Source: Chitinophaga vietnamensis (GTDB taxonomy: Bacteria > Bacteroidota > Bacteroidia > Chitinophagales > Chitinophagaceae). Taken from it: DNA of 64,000 nucleotides. Every line of letters begins with the position of its first letter. Position 1 is the first letter of the stretch. Below the pieces are notes generated by a model that saw nothing but the letters and a program-made list of their open reading frames with translations, was not told the DNA's origin and did not search any database. This document shows, piece by piece, positions 42,366-51,152 of this stretch. Made by a program: the position numbers and the translations under genes. Location of the stretch: assembly GCF_902167635.1 (NCBI RefSeq), contig NZ_CABHMS010000002.1:62001-126000 (forward strand). Direction: 5' to 3'.

Positions 42366-43307
42366 ATGAAATCATTCCTGTTGTTCCTGGCGCTGGCAGG
42401 CGCTGCGGCTAACGTGTACGCACAAACGATTTACAGCAAGACCTATGGCAGCAAGGGTCACCCGCCGGTCATCTTTATTCATGGCGGCCCTGGCGGCAAC
42501 GCCGTACAATTTGAGGCTACCACCGCGCAAAGGCTGGCGGATAGCGGCTTCTACGTGATCGTATACGATCGCCGCGGAGAAGGTCGCTCTACGGATGAAA
42601 AAGCCACTTTCACCTACCAGGAAGCGATCGAAGATCTCCAACATATCTACCGGCAATATCATCTTAAAAAAGCTTGTATCATCGGGCATAGTTTCGGTGG
42701 ATTGGTAAGTACCCTGTTTACCGAAAAGTACCCGCAAAAGGTACAGGCGCTGGTGCTGGCGGGCGCCTTGTTTGCGCAGCAGGCGACCTATGATCATATC
42801 CTGGATTCGGTAAGTAAAATTTGTAAAGAAGATACTGCTTGCCTGGCGAAAATAGCCACTGTAGCGCAACTGGACCATCACAGCGCGGCCTATCGCGCCG
42901 GGTGCTTTGATATCGCCGGCGAGCATGGCTTCTTCAAGCTGTCGCATCCCGATGCAGAAGCGCGAGATATTTATCATGCTTATAAAACCGGCAGTTTGTA
43001 TCAAAGCAATTTCCGCAACCGGCAGGCGCCCTTATGCTTCTATCAAAATGAAAAACGCACCAATATCGATGTGCGGCCCGTACTGAAGCAGCTGACGCAA
43101 AAGCTGGATATTTTTGCCGTCTATGGCCGTCAGGATGCTATCTTTTCGCCAGCCATGCTGGCTACTGTGGAGCAGATCACTGGGCGGGAGCATTTCCTTT
43201 ACCTGGATAATTGCTCCCATTATCTGTATGCCGACCAGCAGACCCCTTTCCTCAGCGCTATCACAAAATGGCTGCGGGCGGAAAAGATGTCGCATTTGTA
43301 CTATTGA
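42366..43307 (+). CDS. Alpha/beta hydrolase, exported
   Basis: A 313-residue protein with signal peptide (MKSFLLFLALAGAAANVYAQ). It shows HGGPGGNAVQFEATTAQRL (oxyanion loop), YDRRGEGRS, and the nucleophile elbow GHSFGG (Ser). An Asp is likely in FAVYGRQDAIFSP and the His in LYLDNCSHYLY. It resembles proline iminopeptidase-like or epoxide-hydrolase-like serine enzymes. The substrate is unknown. Two Cys pairs near the middle (KICKEDTACLA) suggest a disulfide in the periplasm. It ends with a strong terminator. Confidence 0.9.
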   Translation: MKSFLLFLALAGAAANVYAQTIYSKTYGSKGHPPVIFIHGGPGGNAVQFEATTAQRLADSGFYVIVYDRRGEGRSTDEKATFTYQEAIEDLQHIYRQYHLKKACIIGHSFGGLVSTLFTEKYPQKVQALVLAGALFAQQATYDHILDSVSKICKEDTACLAKIATVAQLDHHSAAYRAGCFDIAGEHGFFKLSHPDAEARDIYHAYKTGSLYQSNFRNRQAPLCFYQNEKRTNIDVRPVLKQLTQKLDIFAVYGRQDAIFSPAMLATVEQITGREHFLYLDNCSHYLYADQQTPFLSAITKWLRAEKMSHLYY

Positions 43308-43492
43308 GCAATAGGCCCCAGCCATTAGCTTTACATCCGAGTATTGTTGTTAATTCAATCTCCTGCTATCGCCCATTCTCAGCCAGACTTTCATGTGAGA
43401 AACCCCTTACCAAGGGGGAAGCATCGTATGGGCATGGTTTGTACATTCCGCTGCATCGTTGATAGATTGACTAGATAGACCCTGAAACAAAT

Positions 43493-43519
43493 AGACTTGC
43501 GATCCCGCAGGTCTTTTTT
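43493..43519 (+). terminator. Rho-independent terminator
   Basis: AGACTTGCG (43493-43501), loop ATCC, CGCAGGTCT (43506-43514) with one G-T pair, then TTTTT. It lies 186 bases after the alpha/beta hydrolase stop. The bases between 43308 and 43492 hold no recognisable feature. Confidence 0.75.
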
Positions 43520-43530
43520 GTTTGATGGCG

Positions 43531-44622
43531 CTAGTTCAGGGATCCGGGTTGCTGGTTCATGCTACGGGCCAGGGCTATCTCGGTAGCATAGCCGCTGGCG
43601 ACGGCTTTTGGCAGGGCGATGCCGCGCCGCGCCGGCCAGGGCAAACGTGCCAGGGGCCAGTTGCATTGCTCTTTGAAGCGTTTCCAGGCTTCCGTTTTTT
43701 CGCTGGTGATCTTATAGGCATCGCACCAGAAAGCATTGCCGAGGCGGTGGTTGTTGTTGAAATCCTCGTAGCTGTCGAACAGTTCAAAAGCATAGGCCGC
43801 TGCCTGCAACATATCTTTCCAGGCTTCCTCCTCTGTGATGATGCCGGCCATAAAGGCATTGCGGGCCACCACGATGAGGCGCCAGTATTCATAGCCCCAG
43901 ATAAGCTTCGGCGGCCGGCCATCAGGGCGCTGTTCCAGGCATTCTGTTATATAGCTTTCCGGCAAGCTGGTAAGATCGGCCAGGCGCTTGCGCCGGGCAT
44001 GATTCGTATCCTGAACGGAAAGCACGACAGCAAAAGGTTCGGCATGATAGCCCTGTGAGAGCAGTTGTTTGGCCACCCGGCGGTAATCTTCTGTGCTGAG
44101 TATGCCCCAGTCCTGATCCAGCGATTTGCGGTAGCCAAGCGCTTCGTCGGGACGAAAAGCATGGTATTTCTCATTGCCCGCGAGCGCCGCCAGGGGATAG
44201 AATTCCAGCGTTTCGCTCCAGCAGCCGTGCTTGAACGTATCCACCAGGTGCAGGCGCAGCGCCTGTCGTTTGCCTTCCGGCAGCAGGGTAGCGCCACTGT
44301 GGCGGTAATAACGTTGTTGTTCCCGCACAGGCAGCAAACACAGGTGCCGCGCGGCCGCGATGAAGATACCCGTGAAAACCAGGAAAACCAACAAGGGTAA
44401 TATTTGTACACCTTCCTTGCCTTCGGGCAGCTCATAATGGCGATGCGCCAGCGTTTGCAGCTGTATGATCAGGAAGAACGCAGTCAGCAGGGCAATGGTA
44501 AAAGAAAGTATGGCCACGGCATATACCAGCGGGCGTGATTGTTTGCCCTTCTCAAAATATTTCCATTTTGCGCTGGCCGGAAAGCTACGGTCGTTCGGGT
44601 GATTCTGTAACAATGGTTCCAT
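43531..44622 (-). CDS. Two-helix membrane protein with C-terminal DUF1266 domain
   Basis: A 363-residue protein. The start is ATG 44622 (MEPLLQNHPNDRSFP); the long frame continuing to 44982 is antisense to the DUF3396 gene. Two membrane helices (AVAILSFTIALLTAFFLIIQ and ILPLLVFLVFTGIFIAA) lie near residues 35-110. The C-terminal domain has the DUF1266 pattern WGYEYWRLIVVARNAFMAGI (Trp-Asp-like start), EEEAWKDMLQAAAYAFELFD, and NHRLGNAFWCDAYK. DUF1266 proteins in E. coli (YbeR/YbeU) are of unknown function. It is divergent from a DUF3396 gene. Confidence 0.8.
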   Translation of the reverse strand: MEPLLQNHPNDRSFPASAKWKYFEKGKQSRPLVYAVAILSFTIALLTAFFLIIQLQTLAHRHYELPEGKEGVQILPLLVFLVFTGIFIAAARHLCLLPVREQQRYYRHSGATLLPEGKRQALRLHLVDTFKHGCWSETLEFYPLAALAGNEKYHAFRPDEALGYRKSLDQDWGILSTEDYRRVAKQLLSQGYHAEPFAVVLSVQDTNHARRKRLADLTSLPESYITECLEQRPDGRPPKLIWGYEYWRLIVVARNAFMAGIITEEEAWKDMLQAAAYAFELFDSYEDFNNNHRLGNAFWCDAYKITSEKTEAWKRFKEQCNWPLARLPWPARRGIALPKAVASGYATEIALARSMNQQPGSLN

Positions 44623-44672
44623 TAACGAATACGATTGAAAGGGCAAACTTAAAACATCTTTCTTAAAAATTT

Positions 44673-44680
44673 TATCTTTG
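44673..44680 (+). promoter_or_regulatory. Bacteroidota -7 box upstream of the DUF3396 gene
   Basis: TATCTTTG, a perfect TAnnTTTG box, 26 bases before the ATG at 44707 and inside the 84-bp space shared with the divergent DUF1266 gene. A matching -33 box is not clear. Confidence 0.5.
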
Positions 44681-44706
44681 GGAAGTAACCTCAAAAATGC
44701 TTGCCC

Positions 44707-45783
44707 ATGGAACACAGGGATTGGAACGAATTCCGCTTCAGGGATTGCCGTCAGGCAAGAGATGAAAAGAAGACCACCTACTGTCAGGAATACCTGCAAC
44801 CCTCCCTCTTCTTCACGGTATATATGGATTATACCGACCCCGACGGAATGCTCGATTTTTATGAACGCTGTCTGCAGCTGGCAGGGCCGCTGTTCACGTA
44901 TCACAATGGTGGCGCCACTTCCGGCGAAAAGAAGATCAGCAACAAGGAGAAAGCCTATCAGCAGTTTCCCGATTTTCTCCATTCAAAGAAAACATTTTTA
45001 TGGAGAAGATTATCGAACCGCGGAGATGTTGGTAAGAAAGATGATCTGGGTGGAGTGGGAGACGCCACCTTTGAATGCTGGATACACAAGAACTTGCCGG
45101 ATGCCGGCAAAGCTGCCACCACGGCGGCGCGCGTGGCAAGGCACCAGGAAGAGCTGCGCTCCCAGCAAAGCTCCCTGCTCCGCACAGGGCTCACCATTTC
45201 CCTGATGCGCATCCACCTGCCGGTAGATACTTTCCCTACGGCGCAGGCGCTGCTGGAGTGGGTGAGCGGTTTCCGCCTCCTGCGGGAGGGTAATTTCTTC
45301 TCTGCCTCCGCCGGCTATGCCATGGACCTCTATGAAGGTTATCAGCATCCCGGCGCAAAAGAAAAACTGGAACACATCCTCGCCGAATATCCGGGCTTCG
45401 ATTTCGAACCGGGCATCGGCGATACGATGGGACGCCATTTCTCTATCGAGCAAAAGCAGTTTGTACCACAGCTGAAGCGCATCAACTGGCTGAACATCAT
45501 CAATGAAGACGGGCTCGCTCTCCTCGGCGGAGATGCCGGCCTGATACGCAGTGTAGGCGGCAGCCCCTCTGTATTCATTCACGAACCCGGCAAGGCCCGC
45601 ATCATACAGGCTGGCGCCGCACCCGCCATCGGCGGCGGCGGAAAAGCGCCGGCAGCCTACTATGCCGCCGCCAGGATATTACAGCCTCTCCTGTATGTAC
45701 CGCATGAAAAGGATACGTATAGCCGTATCCGTGAGGAGGCAACGGAAAAGTGGCTTTATCATTTTCAATCTACCCCAGCCTGA
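44707..45783 (+). CDS. DUF3396 (type VI immunity-like) protein
   Basis: A 358-residue cytoplasmic protein. It begins EHRDWNEFRFRDCRQARDEK and later shows the DUF3396 signature: SLFFTVYMDYTDPDGMLDFY, FFSASAGYAMDLYEGY, and LKRINWLNIINEDGLALLGGD. This domain is known as immunity protein for VRR-NUC-type nuclease effectors of type VI secretion systems. No toxin, Rhs or VgrG gene is seen in the window, so it would be an orphan immunity gene or serve another role. Starts at ATG 44707; an in-frame TTG at 44701 is unlikely. Divergent from the DUF1266 gene. Confidence 0.78.
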   Translation: MEHRDWNEFRFRDCRQARDEKKTTYCQEYLQPSLFFTVYMDYTDPDGMLDFYERCLQLAGPLFTYHNGGATSGEKKISNKEKAYQQFPDFLHSKKTFLWRRLSNRGDVGKKDDLGGVGDATFECWIHKNLPDAGKAATTAARVARHQEELRSQQSSLLRTGLTISLMRIHLPVDTFPTAQALLEWVSGFRLLREGNFFSASAGYAMDLYEGYQHPGAKEKLEHILAEYPGFDFEPGIGDTMGRHFSIEQKQFVPQLKRINWLNIINEDGLALLGGDAGLIRSVGGSPSVFIHEPGKARIIQAGAAPAIGGGGKAPAAYYAAARILQPLLYVPHEKDTYSRIREEATEKWLYHFQSTPA

Positions 45784-45900
45784 ATAAAAATGGCGGAAAT
45801 TGCCCCGGAGAATTTCACAAATTACGACCCTGCTTCATCAACAGAGCAGCTAATTTTGAGATTGATAGCAATTTATACATCAACATCAAAATTTTAAGTG

Positions 45901-46287
45901 ATGAAAACGAAAAAAATCTGGGCCAATTTCGCTGTGCAGGATTTAGCGCGAACCACGGCCTTCTATAAGCAACTCGGGTTTCAACAAAACGGCGAGTCGG
46001 ACCAACTGACCAGTTTTTTCTTTGGCGACGAAAAAGTGATCATCCATTTCTTCTTGAAGGATATACTGGAACCCGCCATGAAAGGGCCAATAGCGGATAC
46101 AAAAGCCGGAAATGAAATCATATTTACCCTCGCTGCCGAGACCAATGAAGAAGTAGATGCCTGGGAGAAAGAGATACGGCAAGCCGGAGGCACGATCGTT
46201 TCCCCACCGGAAACATTTGGCGCAGATTATTACGGCTTCGTGTTTGCCGACCCTGATGGCCACAAGTACAATGTATTCCGGATGTAG
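45901..46287 (+). CDS. VOC superfamily protein
   Basis: A 128-residue glyoxalase/bleomycin-resistance-like protein. It starts MKTKKIWANFAVQDLARTTA and FYKQLGFQQNGESDQLTSFF, the standard first unit; the second unit reads FTLAAETNEEVDAWEKEIRQ and ends FGADYYGFVFADPDGHKYNV. The final DPDGHKYNVFRM is the usual C-terminal motif with a metal-ligand Glu replaced, so catalysis is uncertain. It follows the DUF3396 gene by 117 bp and ends with a hairpin terminator. Confidence 0.88.
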   Translation: MKTKKIWANFAVQDLARTTAFYKQLGFQQNGESDQLTSFFFGDEKVIIHFFLKDILEPAMKGPIADTKAGNEIIFTLAAETNEEVDAWEKEIRQAGGTIVSPPETFGADYYGFVFADPDGHKYNVFRM

Positions 46288-46295
46288 GCAGATAA

Positions 46296-46328
46296 AAAAA
46301 GCTCCCCGTGATGAGCGGAGAGCTTTTT
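46296..46328. terminator. Bidirectional hairpin terminator
   Basis: AAAAAGCTCCCCG (46296-46308), seven-base loop, CGGAGAGCTTTTT (46316-46328) with one mismatch. It serves the VOC gene (plus) and the OmpA gene (minus), which converge here. Confidence 0.85.
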
Positions 46329-46348
46329 CATCTTATGGCTGAAAAAGA

Positions 46349-47725
46349 CTAGTACAAAGTGAATTCTACGCGTCTGTTCTGCTGACGGCCTGCGGCTGTT
46401 TTGTTAGACGCAATCGGCTGCGTAGCGCCATAACCGGTAGCTTCGATCCTGGAAGGATTTGCTCCTTTTGATACCAGGTATGATTTGATCGCTTCCGCAC
46501 GTTCTTTAGACAAGCGCATGTTGGTAGCGGCAGAACCGGTGTTATCGGTATGGCCAGCCAGTTTCAGGCTGAAGTTCTTATCTACCAGCAGCTTCGCTAC
46601 TTTGTCGAGGCTGGCGTAAGAATGCTCACGGATAGTGGCTTTACCCAGGTCAAACTCCAGGTTGTCGATCGCATCTTTCACCACTTTTTTATCTGCATCT
46701 GTTACGATGATCTTTTCTTTCACTACCTGTACAGGCGTTGGCAGCGGGCAACCGGCGCCATCTACTTTTGTGCCTGCCGGTGTGTTCGGGCATTTATCCA
46801 GGTAGTCAGGAACACCGTCGCCATCAGAATCCTGTTTCATGCTGCTGATTTCGTTCTGCATCTGCGCGATGGCTTCTTTGTTGCGTGCATCGCTTTCTGC
46901 CAGTTGATTTTTCAGTGCGGTATTTCTATCCCAGAGGTCCATCGTGGCTTGTGCCGCAGGATTTACAACGGCGAGCTGAGGTTTCTTTTTGTTGCCCAGT
47001 GCAAACTCAAGCCCTAAGCGCGCGGTAGAGAATTTGTCTTTGCTGCCATTATCTACGCCGTCAAATACTTTGCTGTTCACAAAGTTGAGGGTATAGCCCA
47101 GGTCAATGTTCACACCGCGTGCTACTACAAACTTGGCGCCTACGCCTACCGGAATAAATAATTCGTGGTGAGTGGCGTTGCCGGCAGAGTTGAGCACTGC
47201 TGTTTTACCCGCAGCCGTTTCTACAGAAGGCTTGAAGGCCATCGTACCGGCGCCGGCAGATACGTAAGGAATAACAAAGCTCTGTTTGTTGATCCAGTTG
47301 ATAGAGCCGAGGCTGAGCACACCGCTAAGGGAGGCCGACCAGTTAATATCAGTAGAAAAAGCGTTGATACCATTTACCAGTGTCTGGGATTGCTTGGTAG
47401 ATCCTTTCACCTGGCCGCGCATGAAGTCTGCCTGCAGGCCGAAGTTGTGGAATATCTGTTTCTTTATATAACCACCATACACCAGGCCAACGTTATTGAA
47501 GTCGAAGTTATTGAAATAATAAGGACCGCCGAAAGGGCCGAAGGCTGCTGATCCACCGCCCCATACACCTACAGACCAGGTACGGTAATCTTTCACACCA
47601 TTAAAGGGCGTTACACGATCTACTTTGTGTGTATTGGTGCTATCTTGTGCAAAGGCTGATCCAGTGATTGCTAACACAGAAGAAGCCAGTATCAGGGTCT
47701 TCCCACATTTCGTAAACATGCTCAT
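46349..47725 (-). CDS. OmpA-family outer-membrane protein with TSP3-type linker
   Basis: A 458-residue protein. The signal peptide is MSMFTKCGKTLILASSVLAI..SAFAQ. A beta-barrel region of about 200 residues follows (VWGGGSAAFGPFGGPYYFNN; LGLEFALGNKKKPQL). After a coiled region (NAALKNQLAESDARNKEAIA) comes a calcium-binding thrombospondin type 3-like stretch, DSDGDGVPDYLDKCPNTPAG. The C-terminal OmpA peptidoglycan-binding domain ends with LAGHTDNTGSAATNMRLSKE and GYGATQPIASNKTAAGRQQN. It anchors the outer membrane to peptidoglycan. It is a stand-alone gene with a shared terminator. Confidence 0.95.
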   Translation of the reverse strand: MSMFTKCGKTLILASSVLAITGSAFAQDSTNTHKVDRVTPFNGVKDYRTWSVGVWGGGSAAFGPFGGPYYFNNFDFNNVGLVYGGYIKKQIFHNFGLQADFMRGQVKGSTKQSQTLVNGINAFSTDINWSASLSGVLSLGSINWINKQSFVIPYVSAGAGTMAFKPSVETAAGKTAVLNSAGNATHHELFIPVGVGAKFVVARGVNIDLGYTLNFVNSKVFDGVDNGSKDKFSTARLGLEFALGNKKKPQLAVVNPAAQATMDLWDRNTALKNQLAESDARNKEAIAQMQNEISSMKQDSDGDGVPDYLDKCPNTPAGTKVDGAGCPLPTPVQVVKEKIIVTDADKKVVKDAIDNLEFDLGKATIREHSYASLDKVAKLLVDKNFSLKLAGHTDNTGSAATNMRLSKERAEAIKSYLVSKGANPSRIEATGYGATQPIASNKTAAGRQQNRRVEFTLY

Positions 47726-47894
47726 AAAATATGAATTGGGTTAAATAAAATAATCAATGCTCTGCGTCTTCAATATACCGGTATGAGATGTAGAACTTTG
47801 ATGGGCCTGTTTACAAAGTCTGTGCCAATATCTTTTTATGGTGATTTAATAAATTGTATTTCAGGTAGTTATGTTCATAACGTGAACGCCTATG

Positions 47895-48671
47895 TTAGGA
47901 TAGCGTACCGAATCTTCTCTCTTGTATCTTGTCATATTCTTTTACATAATCCGGATGTTCTGTTCCCATCACCCTGTCCCATATACGAAAATAGAGACCG
48001 TAATTTCCTTTGAATTTATTGTGATGCAGATTGTGATACACCGAAGTGTTTACCACTTCAAATAACCAGCTATGGCGAAAACCGCGGGGCATCAATTCAT
48101 AACCGAGGTGGCCGTAAACATTGATGATAAAGGCAGCGATGGTGAACAGCAGTACCGATAAGGCATGCATCGGCATGATCATCGTGATGAACAAAAGCAC
48201 GCCACTTTCGGCTACGGCTTCCAGCAAGTGAAAGCTATAGGAAGTCCAGGGAGAAGGATTGGTACTTTTATGATGCACCAGGTGCGTGAAATTGAATAAT
48301 TTTTTGTGATGCAGCGCGCGGTGCATCCAGTAAAAATAAGTATCATGCGCAATCAGCCCCAGTGCTACAGATACGGGAATGTACCACAAAGGGAAATCAT
48401 GCAGATGGTCGTAGAGCTGCGTGTAATGTTTCAGCGGCGTGAAGAAGATCAGCGCAGTGACGAGCGTAAATACCAGCGTGCTTTGCATGGAGTGCCAGAT
48501 CTCGCGGAAGAAATCCTTGCGGGAAGCCAGCCGGAGCTGTATTTTTCGCCGCGACATCTTCCCCGGAAAAAATAAATAAAACAAGGCGAATGGGATGCCT
48601 GCGATCAGAAAATACCTGACAGCGGAGGCAGTGAAAATTTTAATGGTTGCATCAAAAGTGCTGGCGTTCAT
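47895..48671 (-). CDS. Sterol desaturase/fatty acid hydroxylase superfamily protein
   Basis: A 258-residue di-iron membrane oxidase. Histidine boxes are HDTYFYWMHRALHH and HLVHHKS, followed by a third box YHNLHHNKFKGNYG. Four hydrophobic segments surround them. Members hydroxylate or desaturate fatty acids, sphingolipids or carotenoids within the membrane using electrons from a cytochrome b5-like or ferredoxin donor; no donor gene is adjacent. It is likely to modify membrane lipids. The gene ends 169 bp past the OmpA start, on the same strand. Confidence 0.92.
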   Translation of the reverse strand: MNASTFDATIKIFTASAVRYFLIAGIPFALFYLFFPGKMSRRKIQLRLASRKDFFREIWHSMQSTLVFTLVTALIFFTPLKHYTQLYDHLHDFPLWYIPVSVALGLIAHDTYFYWMHRALHHKKLFNFTHLVHHKSTNPSPWTSYSFHLLEAVAESGVLLFITMIMPMHALSVLLFTIAAFIINVYGHLGYELMPRGFRHSWLFEVVNTSVYHNLHHNKFKGNYGLYFRIWDRVMGTEHPDYVKEYDKIQERRFGTLS

Positions 48672-48760
48672 ATCGTGTTACGGTTCGTTGATGCAACAAA
48701 TTTAACAGCGCCAGTCCGTGTTCGGGGTTAACAAAGGATAATAAATGGCATTAACAAAAG

Positions 48761-49357
48761 TTATTTTTTTCCTTTGTGGTGGATGCGTTTCCGGATGCGG
48801 GAAAGCGATACCGGCGTGATGCCCAGCATGGAGGCGATGTATTTGTCGGGCACCCGGTTAAGGATATCCGCGCGGTGATTGACCAGTTGCAGGTACCTTT
48901 CTTCCGGCGAGAGGGTTACAAAGGTTTCCAGCGCCTGCAGGGCTTCTGCCAGCATCTTCATTAAAAAATAATTGCGCAGGGGTTCAAATTCAGGATGCGC
49001 TTTGAGCACGGTTTCTAGTTTATCATAGTCTATTTCCAGCAGCGTAACGGGTTCCAGGGCTTTGTAGATGAAGCGGGAAGGTTGTAGCTGGATGATGGTA
49101 TCATGCGATGCGATGAACTGCCCTTCCCATCGCAGGTACAGGGTGGCGTCGTCGCCGCTGGGTTTGATGGTGTAGGCGCGCATGATGCCGTGCTCTATGA
49201 AGGCCAGTTTGCGGGAGGTATCACCCTCACGGATATACGTTGCTCCGGCCTCGAGTTGCAGGGACCGGGTCATAGAGAAGAGGGGCGCGGTATCCGCCGG
49301 TAATACGCCACTAAGGCTGCGTAACAGCTCCTGTAAAAAATTGATCGAAACAGACAT
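48761..49357 (-). CDS. Crp/Fnr family transcriptional regulator
   Basis: A 198-residue protein starting MSVSINFLQELLRSLSG. The N-terminal cyclic-nucleotide-binding-type beta-roll shows LEAGATYIREGDTSRKLAFI and MRAYTIKPSGDDATLYLRWE. The C-terminal region contains a winged-HTH recognition segment PDKYIASMLGITPVSLSRIR. It is of the Bacteroidota Crp/Fnr group that often lacks clear cAMP ligands and may sense other signals. Single gene, downstream of the GH18 lipoprotein gene on the same strand but separated by a terminator. Confidence 0.9.
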   Translation of the reverse strand: MSVSINFLQELLRSLSGVLPADTAPLFSMTRSLQLEAGATYIREGDTSRKLAFIEHGIMRAYTIKPSGDDATLYLRWEGQFIASHDTIIQLQPSRFIYKALEPVTLLEIDYDKLETVLKAHPEFEPLRNYFLMKMLAEALQALETFVTLSPEERYLQLVNHRADILNRVPDKYIASMLGITPVSLSRIRKRIHHKGKK

Positions 49358-49384
49358 GAAGGCAAGATGCAAAAAAAATGCATG

Positions 49385-49412
49385 AAAAAGGCTGCCCGGA
49401 GGCAGCCTTTTT
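49385..49412. terminator. Hairpin terminator of the GH18 gene
   Basis: AAAAAGGCTGCC (49385-49396), loop CGGA, GGCAGCCTTTTT (49401-49412): a perfect 12-bp stem with an A/T end on both strands. It lies downstream of the minus-strand GH18 lipoprotein gene and just before the Crp/Fnr start. Confidence 0.88.
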
Positions 49413-49469
49413 GCGATGTGTGAACTGACGCAGTAATAATACTGCCTCGTATCTGGGTTTGCTCATGCT

Positions 49470-50918
49470 TCACTGTTCTACAAATTTCCATTGTTGTGCC
49501 ACTGTTCCGTTCGAGGTCCATATCTGGATTTTGTTGCCGTTAGCGGTACCCTGGGCGTTGTCGTCCAGGCTGGAGCCTGGCGCGCAGGCAGGGCTGAGGT
49601 TATAGTAACCGCCGCCGAGAGAAGTGATCTTCCATTTTTGCGCGTTGGTGCCGTTATCGGTATAGATCTGCACCTGTGTGCCATCGGCGGTGCCGCTGGC
49701 GCTAACGTCCATCATTTTGCCCGGCGCATTAACTGGCTGGAGTTTGTAGTAGCCGCTGCCAACATCTGTTACGATCCATTGCTGGTTAGTGGAAGAAGGG
49801 GAGTTGTTGCTCCACAGCTCTACCTTGGTACCATCGGCAGTGCTGCCGCCGCTTACATCGAGTACGCTGGTATTGTTGACCGCGGAAAATATTTTATAGG
49901 TATGCCCGGAAGTGATGCCGCTGGAAGTGCCGCCGCTGGCGGGGTTCATGATCTGGATCGCTTTGCGGGTAGCATTGAAAACAGGATTGTGGTTATAGTC
50001 GCGGCTCATGCGGTAAGCGCCCACTCCCACGCCGTTATTAGCCACTACCCATTGTGCATAGCTCCACAGCGAGGTGCTGGGCACATCATTGAGATTGCTG
50101 CCATCGAAGTTGTCGCCATTCACGAGGTAGATCAGCTTGTCGGAACCATACAGGCTGACGAGCGGCCCGAAATCCGCTGTGCCGCTGCCAGACCAGTAGT
50201 GGCTGCCACTGGTATAAGACTGGAACAGCACATAATCGTAATTGCTTTTGTAATTGGTGTAGATAGGACCATCGCCTACGCTGCCATCGGTATCGAAGAA
50301 GAACACCGGTTTTTTGCCCATCACGGTGAGGGCGGAGGTGGAATTAGGACCGAAATATTTGGCCACTGATTTCAGCAGGCTGAGGAGGTTGGTGCTGTTG
50401 GGTACGTCGCCGCCGAGCGTGCCGCTTTCAATGTCCAGGTCGATACCATCGAGCGAATCGGCCACGATATGCTGCTGGTACATATCGCGGGCCCAATGGT
50501 CGTAGGTGCTGCTGGAAGTAGGGCTGCTGCTGCCTGTGCCTGCCGGTGTGGACGGATCTTTTACAGAGCCATCGAAGTAGGCATCAGATACAAAGTGGCA
50601 TACCACGATGCGGGTGCCTTTGGCCTGTGCTGCACGCCAGTCGCTGCGTTGCGGATCGCGGCCCGCGAAGAACTCGAGGAAGTCCACGCTGTCGGGCGCA
50701 TTGGCGGGATTATATGCCGGCACGGGATCAGCGCCATCGGCAACGAGATAGCCTACAAACAATTTGTGGGAGCTGTTCTTGTAAGCCACCAGGCTGCTGG
50801 CGGAAGTGGCGGCGCCGGCAATGGCCGCAGCTTTGCCTTTGAGGGGTTGTAGCTCTTGTTGGTTACGGGTACAACTAAATAAAAGGGTAATAAGGAACAG
50901 GTAACATACTTGTTTCAT
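49470..50918 (-). CDS. GH18 endo-beta-N-acetylglucosaminidase-like lipoprotein with ricin-type lectin domain
   Basis: A 482-residue lipoprotein. ATG 50918 opens the signal MKQVCYLFLITLLFSC, with Cys16 as lipid site. The catalytic domain has the GH18 signature DGIDLDIE (Asp157 to Glu164, Glu164 the proton donor) and preceding strand KGTRIVVCHFVSDAY, most like EndoH/EndoF-type enzymes that cut the chitobiose core of N-glycans. About residues 337-482 form a ricin B / CBM13 lectin with repeated NQQWIVTDVG, AQKWKITSLGGG and AQQWKF (the QxW repeats). It would cleave glycoprotein or chitin-like glycans at the cell surface. A terminator follows. Confidence 0.9.
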   Translation of the reverse strand: MKQVCYLFLITLLFSCTRNQQELQPLKGKAAAIAGAATSASSLVAYKNSSHKLFVGYLVADGADPVPAYNPANAPDSVDFLEFFAGRDPQRSDWRAAQAKGTRIVVCHFVSDAYFDGSVKDPSTPAGTGSSSPTSSSTYDHWARDMYQQHIVADSLDGIDLDIESGTLGGDVPNSTNLLSLLKSVAKYFGPNSTSALTVMGKKPVFFFDTDGSVGDGPIYTNYKSNYDYVLFQSYTSGSHYWSGSGTADFGPLVSLYGSDKLIYLVNGDNFDGSNLNDVPSTSLWSYAQWVVANNGVGVGAYRMSRDYNHNPVFNATRKAIQIMNPASGGTSSGITSGHTYKIFSAVNNTSVLDVSGGSTADGTKVELWSNNSPSSTNQQWIVTDVGSGYYKLQPVNAPGKMMDVSASGTADGTQVQIYTDNGTNAQKWKITSLGGGYYNLSPACAPGSSLDDNAQGTANGNKIQIWTSNGTVAQQWKFVEQ

Positions 50919-51152
50919 GAGTGGAATTAATTTAGCAGTTAACATTGATAACGGTAGACCGATACGCACGTAATACACCCCGGCCCCTTGGACCAGCTAC
51001 TGCGCTCTCGTGATTTTTGGTTGTTCGACTGATACTCCTTCCTGTTAGAGAAGTGGCTCTACCTTAAAGACGGGCGAGCGAAAGAAATGGACACCTTCAT
51101 CATGAAAATTTTTTTTGAGCGCTTTTTTTTACCTTTAAACAAAGAAAAACTG

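Noticed and set aside
44623-44982. N-terminal extension of the DUF1266 protein to 483 residues
   Set aside because: The added part is antisense to the start of the DUF3396 gene, and the ATG at 44622 gives a sensible start before the membrane helices.
47726-47894. Small open frame around 47783-48013
   Set aside because: It overlaps the fatty acid hydroxylase gene end and has no signal or domain; composition is not coding-like.
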